Positions 21,013 through 25,493 of a DNA stretch of 25,493 nucleotides are shown piece by piece. The stretch comes from a virus, in the IMG/VR virus record IMGVR_UViG_3300038619_000046, positions 1 to 25,493 of that record; one strand, 5' to 3'. The notes under the pieces were generated by a model. The model had not been told where the DNA came from. It saw nothing but the letters and a program-made list of their open reading frames with translations, and ran no database searches. Each line of letters opens with the position of its first letter. Position 1 is the first letter of the stretch. The position numbers and the translations under genes were made by a program.

Positions 21013-21262
21013 AATGTGGTGGCTCTCGTTCTGCGATGGAGATAAGCCGAAGGGGGATCAGTTTCTTGGTGTCTGCCTCGTCGAGGGCCACAGTCTCGCG
21101 GAGGCTCTCGCAAAAGCACATACGCTTGACATCAACCCCGGCGGGGAAGTCATCGACACATTCATCCCTACCTCTGTTGCAATCCCTACCAAATACATTG
21201 GCATCCTGATGGACAAGCGCATGATCGCGGCACTTGATAAAGAAATGGGCTCAAGCAAATGA
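21005..21262 (+). CDS. Hypothetical early protein, 85 aa
   Basis: The ATG at 21005 overlaps the preceding stop by eight bases; an ATG at 21014 (MWWLSFCDGDKPKGDQFLG) is equally plausible. The product is a small alpha/beta protein with HSLAEALAKAHTLDINPGGE. I recall similar uncharacterised proteins in rhizobial phages. Confidence 0.65.
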   Translation: MTEMWWLSFCDGDKPKGDQFLGVCLVEGHSLAEALAKAHTLDINPGGEVIDTFIPTSVAIPTKYIGILMDKRMIAALDKEMGSSK

Positions 21263-21528
21263 TAGTATGGCGTATCACTGGGAATGGAACTGGACCTAGC
21301 GGCAACAGCGCCCACTACGTCACCAAAAAGACCGTGGCGGTTCGTCTGTTGCGTGAAACGATCGAGAATGCCGGCGGCCGCGAGAACTTCCATGGATCAA
21401 CCAAACCGCAGCGGATCGACATCACCTGCCGGGCGCAGCTCGCTGCTGCGCTCAATGACGCCATGAGCTATAGTGGTGCTGCAACGGAGATTCGATCATG
21501 CCCACAACGGTCACCCTCTACCTTGTAG
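21259..21528 (+). CDS. Hypothetical early protein, 89 aa
   Basis: The ATG at 21259 overlaps the preceding stop. The N-terminal half (MIVWRITGNGTGPSGNSAHY, VAVRLLRETIENAGG) is helical and strand-like and typical of short early phage proteins. The last ten residues overlap the following membrane micro-gene in another frame, so the true C-terminus is well defined only by its stop at 21528. Confidence 0.6.
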   Translation: MIVWRITGNGTGPSGNSAHYVTKKTVAVRLLRETIENAGGRENFHGSTKPQRIDITCRAQLAAALNDAMSYSGAATEIRSCPQRSPSTL

Positions 21529-21614
21529 GCGTTTGGTTCGCGGTCGGCTTCTTTACTGGCATTGGCTGGGCGCTCGGGACCTGGGTTGTTGGGCGGGCAC
21601 TTAGGGCCTTCTAG
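21498..21614 (+). CDS. Small membrane protein, 38 aa
   Basis: The ATG at 21498 has GGAG eight bases upstream and opens MPTTVTLYLVGVWFAVGFFT, then GIGWALGTWVVGRALRAF, one or two membrane helices with a basic end. It is the last gene of the rightward operon. Its stop codon starts the 5' arm of a 10-bp inverted repeat. Confidence 0.55.
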   Translation: MPTTVTLYLVGVWFAVGFFTGIGWALGTWVVGRALRAF

Positions 21615-21693
21615 CCCCTGCCCTGCCGTTGCCATGCCCTGCCCTGCCCCATGCCACAGGATTACCATGGCCTGTGCCACTTTGCAGGGGCTA
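21612..21693. repeat. Inverted repeat and C-rich direct repeats at the convergent junction
   Basis: TAGCCCCTGC (21612-21621) and GCAGGGGCTA (21684-21693) are perfect inverted copies. Between them CCCTGCCCTGCC occurs twice (21616-21627 and 21637-21648). A weak terminator-like CCCATAATGGGATTTTTA follows at 21794-21811. The region separates the rightward operon from the leftward one and may terminate or structure converging transcripts. Confidence 0.5.
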
Positions 21694-21817
21694 GGACATG
21701 GTCCAATCCCATTGAAGCTAGGGGGGATGGCACCAAAACGGTATAGCCATTCCAGCCTCATTTATGAGGGACTGGAGGCCATAGGATTATAGACCCATAA
21801 TGGGATTTTTATCTTAT

Positions 21818-22630
21818 TTAAGCCACAACCTGGCGCTTTCCGCGTTTCGCGGCTGGTAACCTGTCAAGGCGCCGTAGCAGCGTCGGTGAGACCAACACCC
21901 CTCCAGAATAGACCGGCTCGATCCCCAAGTTCTTATACTCAGCCAAGACCGCACGCTCGGCCGCGCTGCGGCTCCGTGCGTCCATAGCACTGCGTGCCCG
22001 ATTGATACGTCGAGCCTCGATCGTACCGCCGATGCCACGGCTCTCGTCCATAACTCTCGTGCGCAGTTCATCGGAGAACGTCCTCAACTTGGCTTGAACT
22101 CGATCCTTGATCTCCTTGGACGGCTCAGCCCCATCGAATGGCGCATTTAATGCCTCGGTGATCAGGTGATTTTCCGTGACACAATCCGCCATGACCGATC
22201 GGCATAGCACCCGGACTTGGATTGTAGTTGGTCGATATGTCGTCGAAACATCGATGGCCGTCCCAGCCTTGATCTTGGCGCAGGCAATGCACACCGCCCA
22301 AGTCGGAACGGCGGCAAGTTCGTCGAGATACTTTCCGACAACTGCCGCCATTTCGTTCACGGTCTGAGGACGCGGATCGTAGCAACCGAGCATGTCGGCG
22401 ATGTAGGCGCCCTTAAGGTTTGGGCTGTTGTCCTTGAGCGCCCTTTGCAGAACCACGGCTCGCGCCGCCAGCGTCGAGCGGACTTCGGTGGGAAGAGGAT
22501 ATCGTACACGCAGCACGCCGGTTGTAGTACGGAAGCATTTGTTGCTTGCCATATCCAAAGCTATGGCTGCCGTCCGGTCATATCCCGGAGCGTCTAGATT
22601 ATATTTTACCTTAGCTACTTCCGTTCCCAT
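21818..22630 (-). CDS. Hypothetical protein next to replication gene, 270 aa
   Basis: The ATG at 22630 lies 16 bases inside the end of the replication-like gene. The protein is soluble and mostly helical, with YDPRPQTVNEMAAVVGKYLD and VPTWAVCIACAKIKAGTAID in the first half and an Arg-rich C-terminus (EARRINRARSAMDARSRSAA). The first motif recalls phage proteins encoded beside helicase or primase genes. A replication-accessory role is inferred from this coupling only. It is the last gene of the leftward operon and faces the end of the rightward one. Confidence 0.65.
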   Translation of the reverse strand: MGTEVAKVKYNLDAPGYDRTAAIALDMASNKCFRTTTGVLRVRYPLPTEVRSTLAARAVVLQRALKDNSPNLKGAYIADMLGCYDPRPQTVNEMAAVVGKYLDELAAVPTWAVCIACAKIKAGTAIDVSTTYRPTTIQVRVLCRSVMADCVTENHLITEALNAPFDGAEPSKEIKDRVQAKLRTFSDELRTRVMDESRGIGGTIEARRINRARSAMDARSRSAAERAVLAEYKNLGIEPVYSGGVLVSPTLLRRLDRLPAAKRGKRQVVA

Positions 22631-22974
22631 GACCCAGCGAGCCTGCGTGCGAAATCCATGTAGCTGCTACCGCAATTCGATTGATTTGTATAGTCCGATT
22701 CCCAGCGGTGCTGATTTAGCCATGTGACCGCCATTGCGGTGAATTTTGGATTCTCACCTTCTCGGGTGGCGGCATAGGCGATCATGCTGCTGATAATGAT
22801 TTCCGGGTCTATGTGTTCCCGCTCGACTAAACGGGTAAATTTCAAAAGGGCTGGGCGCTTGGGATTATCGTGTGGAGCGCGCTTTGGCGTCACATCCCAA
22901 AATCTCTCGAATAGTTGCTGCGTTGATGGCCTTGAACAAACGACTTTGCCGAACATGACCAACTGAACTGTCAC
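22615..22974 (-). CDS. Replication-organiser-like protein (FxxFW domain)
   Basis: I chose the GTG at 22974 because GGAGG stands six to seven bases before it, giving 119 residues. The sequence FERFWDVTPKRAPHDNPKRP, then LKFTRLVEREHIDPEIIISS and FTAMAVTWLNQHRWE, matches the C-terminal domain of phage replication initiation or helicase-loading proteins. These contact the replicative helicase. The usual N-terminal DNA-binding domain is absent, so it may work with another protein or be a short variant. An operator-like site lies in the end of the gene (22,659-22,670). Confidence 0.6.
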   Translation of the reverse strand: MTVQLVMFGKVVCSRPSTQQLFERFWDVTPKRAPHDNPKRPALLKFTRLVEREHIDPEIIISSMIAYAATREGENPKFTAMAVTWLNQHRWESDYTNQSNCGSSYMDFARRLAGSWERK

Positions 22975-23021
22975 GAAATCCCTCCGCAATCCTCGTTGAA
23001 CAGGCCGCTCATGCGGCCCAA

Positions 23022-23552
23022 TTACGCCGCCGGCACGTGCTCGAGCCACTTCGGCGCGATGAAGTAGATGTCGGGTTCGAAGTCGACTTCCACCCCTATT
23101 ACCCCGTCGGCCGGCTTGAACGACACGACCTTCCCACAAGCGTTCGAGAGCGAATTAGCTAGCAACCAGTTTGGTCTGACGAGCACCCGATCCCCGACGA
23201 CGAAGCCGGCGAAGCTCTGACAGCGCCATGCTTCCTCGTTCTTAGCCTGCCGCGCGGCGGCACCTTCGTCGGCGCCCCTCGACGCGATCTCTCCGCCACA
23301 CGCGCCATACCCGCAGATATCAATCCATGAATCCAGGTGGGCCGGATCGTTCTCGAGCCGAGCAATCTTGACGAGGCAAAGCATCAGCGCCACGTCGCCG
23401 CCGGTCATCGGGGCGTTAGACTCGACCCGATTCGCCAGATGCGTGTTCCAAAGCCGCGCGATCCTTTCAAAGTTGTCTTCAGGCGTCCCGTATGCGGTGC
23501 TGCGGACCTTTACCGCCTCCGCCGCTTGGTTCAACACTTCCGCGCGCAGCAT
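23022..23552 (-). CDS. DUF6378-like protein with C-terminal SH3/KOW-like extension
   Basis: The ATG at 23552 has a strong GGAGGGG. Residues 1 to about 95 show the DUF6378 pattern: STAYGTPEDNFERIARLWNT, MTGGDVALMLCLVKIARLEN and LDSWIDICGYGACGGE, a short helical phage domain with conserved acidic residues. After a linker, residues about 117-176 (FVVGDRVLVRPNWL ... VIGVEVDFEPDIYFIAPKWL) look like an SH3/KOW-like barrel. The combination suggests a nucleotide- or nucleic-acid-linked function, but the biochemical role of DUF6378 is unknown to me. Confidence 0.75.
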   Translation of the reverse strand: MLRAEVLNQAAEAVKVRSTAYGTPEDNFERIARLWNTHLANRVESNAPMTGGDVALMLCLVKIARLENDPAHLDSWIDICGYGACGGEIASRGADEGAAARQAKNEEAWRCQSFAGFVVGDRVLVRPNWLLANSLSNACGKVVSFKPADGVIGVEVDFEPDIYFIAPKWLEHVPAA

Positions 23553-23619
23553 GGTCGCCCCCTCCGTCTTGACCGTAGTGTGATTTCCGTGCCCTCACCT
23601 TGGGCCATTTTACGTAGCG

Positions 23620-23841
23620 TCATGAAATTCCGGCAGCCTCTTCAACTAGGTCATAGACCGCGTTGCTGTGCGAGAGATCGCATGCCAGCCTTGTTAGATT
23701 GATAGCACCAAACCCGGCGCCGATAAGCCAATCTCCGGCTGTCATTGTTCCTGGTGGTGACTTGTATGGCTTATGTCCCTGTTGCTCGACGAGCGAAACG
23801 ATCTCCCGTTCCAATTCACGGTGATCAATGATCATGGTCAT
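23620..23841 (-). CDS. Hypothetical protein, 73 aa
   Basis: The ATG at 23841 overlaps the preceding stop as ATGA. The product has an N-terminal helix (MTMIIDHRELEREIVSLVEQ) and a conserved-looking middle, TAGDWLIGAGFGAINLTRLA. No family recognised. Coupling to the DUF3850 gene suggests shared expression. Confidence 0.6.
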   Translation of the reverse strand: MTMIIDHRELEREIVSLVEQQGHKPYKSPPGTMTAGDWLIGAGFGAINLTRLACDLSHSNAVYDLVEEAAGIS

Positions 23842-24302
23842 TCGACATCCCCTAGACTAAGAATGGCGTAACCCCGGAAGAGTCCAGCAACCGGCTTGAT
23901 AGCACCACTGCCGATACCTTCCATAACGAAGGTGATAATTTTGGTCATTTTGCGGCCGGTATATCTACCGAGGCGGTCATCGTATTCCAGGAACTCGATG
24001 GTGTCACCAGTCGCGTAGTTCCGGTCTTGCTGGCGCAGGTCGAATTTCTTGCGGCCGTCGAGAATAGGCTCGTAGAAGTCAGGCCATGATTTGACCTGGT
24101 GATGTTTGCTCAATTTAATACCTCCGTCTAGTTTCGGGTTGTACGTCCATGCTTGCCAGCGCTTGACATGCACAGTGTGGCCGGTGCAGCTCGCGTGCTC
24201 GCGCGCCTCTTTGGCAGCCGTCAGGTAGTCGCCCCACGATTTCTTACAGTCGCGACATTCCGCGAAAACATGGTGCGTGCCAACTTTGCTTCCCCTCAAC
24301 AT
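23838..24302 (-). CDS. DUF3850 (ASCH/PUA-like) protein with N-terminal Cys motif
   Basis: Residues about 66-150 carry HHQVKSWPDFYEPILDGRKK, FDLRQQDRNYATGDTIEFLE and GYAILSLGD, the hallmark pattern of DUF3850. This is an ASCH/PUA-like fold related to RNA-binding proteins. The first 40 residues contain CRDCKKSW and CTGHTVHV, a possible zinc site not part of DUF3850. In phages DUF3850 proteins are common and their target is unknown. The ATG at 24302 has a modest ribosome-binding site. Confidence 0.8.
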   Translation of the reverse strand: MLRGSKVGTHHVFAECRDCKKSWGDYLTAAKEAREHASCTGHTVHVKRWQAWTYNPKLDGGIKLSKHHQVKSWPDFYEPILDGRKKFDLRQQDRNYATGDTIEFLEYDDRLGRYTGRKMTKIITFVMEGIGSGAIKPVAGLFRGYAILSLGDVE

Positions 24303-24365
24303 CTAGTGGCTCTCAGCGTTTGTGTGTTGTGGGCGAAAACCAGATTAGAATGGGATTTATATACA

Positions 24366-24581
24366 TTAGTCCCTGTCTCGCTCATTTCGATTCCGCGCTG
24401 CTTTAGCGGCCTTCCGCTTGCGTGATTTCGCAGCTTCGCTCTTGGGCTTGGGGCGATAGGCCAGCACCTTGTCCGCTATGGCGTCGAGTTCGGGCGGCGT
24501 GCGGTGCGGACATTCGAGGCATCGCGTCTTGTCGGTCGGATAGCCAAGAGGCGGGCAATCCTCGCATAGCGCCGCGCTCAT
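24366..24581 (-). CDS. Small Cys-rich basic protein, 71 aa
   Basis: The product opens MSAALCEDCPPLGYPTDKTR with CEDC and CLEC motifs, forming one likely zinc site, and ends in a strongly basic Lys/Arg/Ala tail suited to nucleic-acid binding. The ATG at 24581 overlaps the preceding stop as ATGA. It may be a small DNA- or RNA-binding regulator of the early leftward operon. Confidence 0.6.
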   Translation of the reverse strand: MSAALCEDCPPLGYPTDKTRCLECPHRTPPELDAIADKVLAYRPKPKSEAAKSRKRKAAKAARNRNERDRD

Positions 24582-24736
24582 GCGATGAGCGCCTTGTAGG
24601 TAAGCCGCTTGCCGGCGACGTTGACGATGAAGCTGTCGGTATTGAGCCGCGAACCGATCTCAATGTTCCGGTAGATCGCCGTATGAATCGTCGCCATATC
24701 GGTATCGACTATCGGCATGGCCTTGACCCATCTCAT
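24578..24736 (-). CDS. First gene of leftward early operon, 52 aa
   Basis: The ATG at 24736 opens MRWVKAMPIVDTDMATIHTA..., a polar protein ending KRLTYKALIA, whose stop overlaps the next start. No strong ribosome-binding site precedes it; two in-frame ATG codons downstream offer alternatives. I could not find a convincing promoter between it and the hairpin region. Confidence 0.5.
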   Translation of the reverse strand: MRWVKAMPIVDTDMATIHTAIYRNIEIGSRLNTDSFIVNVAGKRLTYKALIA

Positions 24737-25194
24737 TAGAATTACACTCTGAGAGATTCTTAAACTTCTATTTCTTTCTTAGACGGAAGACTCATCAACA
24801 TAAGAGAACCTATATCTATCTATCACACACACTGATCCCTAAGGGTGGCGAAAGACGCCGAGTGACCTATCGGGGGACGCAAAACGCACGCCGCTTACCG
24901 ATCCCTACTCGCGTGCCGTCAGCACGGTAGGTTCAAGGGGATTATCCGCACTGACGCGCGGCGATCTGGGACTCCCCCACCTGCGTACATCTTTCATTAC
25001 GCAGCAGTCCGCCCACGGGCCTTTGATCGCTCTCACCTAAGCCCTTTGCATCAACGTCCGGCCAGGGTCCGGGTGACGTTGATGGCCGACCCCCAACCGT
25101 GGCATACAGGTACGCGCCACGGCCAAGGGTTACTCGGCACATTCACTTTGGCTGGGCCAACGAAGAACAAATTGTGGCTGGGCGTTGAAGTCGG
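24737..25194. other. Gene-free region with a cluster of perfect hairpins
   Basis: No convincing gene lies here. It has a short TATC/CA-rich simple repeat near 24,812-24,830, then several hairpins: GGCG/CGCC (24847-24859), nested CCTAC+CGTGC with GCACG+GTAGG (24904-24931), CTGCGTA/TACGCAG (24981-25004), CATCAACGTC/GACGTTGATG (25049-25084) and CCGTGGC/GCCACGG (25097-25122). Such density suggests a structured RNA or a replication or packaging site. Confidence 0.5.
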
Positions 25195-25222
25195 TTGACG
25201 GCGGAACACAAAACGCTATTAT
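25195..25222 (+). promoter_or_regulatory. Promoter of the small RNA unit
   Basis: TTGACG (25195-25200) and TATTAT (25217-25222) are 16 bases apart, matching sigma70 well. The expected start is near 25229, only about 80 bases before a strong terminator. Confidence 0.65.
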
Positions 25223-25228
25223 TCGCCG

Positions 25229-25308
25229 TCCCCGGATCGGATCACGCCCTCAAGCCAATCCGATCTAAGCCCGGTGCGGAAATCACTCCCCCGCACCGGG
25301 CATTTTTA
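25229..25308 (+). ncRNA. Candidate phage small RNA, about 80 nt
   Basis: Between the promoter and the terminator the transcript would form a first stem GATCGGAT/ATCCGATC (25235-25242 with 25258-25265, 15-base loop) and end in the terminator hairpin. There is no start codon with a ribosome-binding site in the transcript. This compact layout is typical of small regulatory RNAs. A leader/attenuator for a gene beyond the right edge is an alternative. Start and end are estimates. Confidence 0.55.
25269..25307 (+). terminator. Strong rho-independent terminator
   Basis: Perfect 11-bp arms GCCCGGTGCGG (25269-25279) and CCGCACCGGGC (25291-25301) are followed by ATTTTT and ATTTC. This is the best terminator in the window. 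Confidence 0.9.
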
Positions 25309-25429
25309 TTTCTAGGCTGGATTCGATGCCCCGGTCAAGCGCTAGGACTAGTATTGTTGATGGCGCGGGACACTAGCTAATGGGCAGAGTACGCAATGTG
25401 CGCTATGGCTGGGTTCCAGCACGCTCGGC

Positions 25430-25493
25430 ATGAGCCGCAAAAGTGACCCTGATAACGGGCTGGGCAATCATGAGAATCATCAGGCACCTTGGA
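25430..25493 (+). CDS. Possible start of a rightward gene, cut by window edge
   Basis: An ATG at 25430 opens MSRKSDPDNGLGNHENHQAP and stays open to the edge. It overlaps the stop of a 17-residue frame (MGRVRNVRYGWVPARSA, 25380-25432) as ATGA. Neither has a good ribosome-binding site, so this is weak. Confidence 0.2.
   Translation, partial: MSRKSDPDNGLGNHENHQAPW

Noticed and set aside
24812-24830. TATC and CA short tandem repeats
   Set aside because: Too few units to count as a functional repeat array.
25195-25380. Plus-strand open frame across the small RNA unit
   Set aside because: It starts at a TTG inside the -35 box and reads through a strong terminator; a transcript from that promoter could not include its start.

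Overview
The window looks like part of a tailed-phage genome (free phage or prophage) whose host is probably an alphaproteobacterium of the Hyphomicrobiales/rhizobial type. Packaging and head genes are recognisable: a PBSX-type large terminase, a DUF1073-type portal, a Mu-F-like head protein and a DUF2213 protein. They sit among densely packed, overlapping small genes of kinds I know from rhizobial phages. The host assignment is inference from protein style, since no database could be searched. I saw no integrase, lysis gene, tRNA or CRISPR array.

Layout. (1) 1-17,275, almost all on the minus strand, is the late block. In transcription order it runs from a terminase-small-subunit-like DNA-binding protein (17,275) through small unknown proteins, a membrane-anchored HEFLH putative metallopeptidase, a DNA methyltransferase, zinc-ribbon proteins, a MazG-like protein and micro-genes. 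It then reaches the large terminase (10,128-8,671), more small proteins, the portal, the Mu-F-like head protein, a NUDIX-DUF2213 fusion, and the start of another structural protein cut by the left edge. Most joints are ATGA, GTGA or TGATG overlaps, which suggests translational coupling. (2) 17,276-17,549 is an intergenic control region with a near-consensus rightward promoter, two 13-bp palindromic operators, a third related site and a hairpin with a T-tract in front of the terminase-small-like gene. (3) 17,550-21,614, plus strand, is a likely early operon of about fourteen small genes. (4) 21,818-24,736, minus strand, is a second early/replication-type operon with a replication-organiser-like protein, a DUF6378-like protein and a DUF3850 (ASCH-like) protein. 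(5) 24,737-25,493 has no convincing gene. It holds a cluster of perfect hairpins followed by a compact promoter, stem-loop and terminator unit that looks like a small RNA gene.

How it may work together. The palindrome TGTAG-N3-CTACA occurs at the rightward early promoter (twice), inside a second promoter in the late block (8,005-8,017) and at other places. This suggests that one DNA-binding regulator, not identified here, controls both arms. The second promoter has the same geometry as the first, with the operator immediately after the -35 box. Two genes (12,176-12,685 and 18,945-19,239) look frameshifted by one extra base. Two early genes carry 30-bp tandem duplications.
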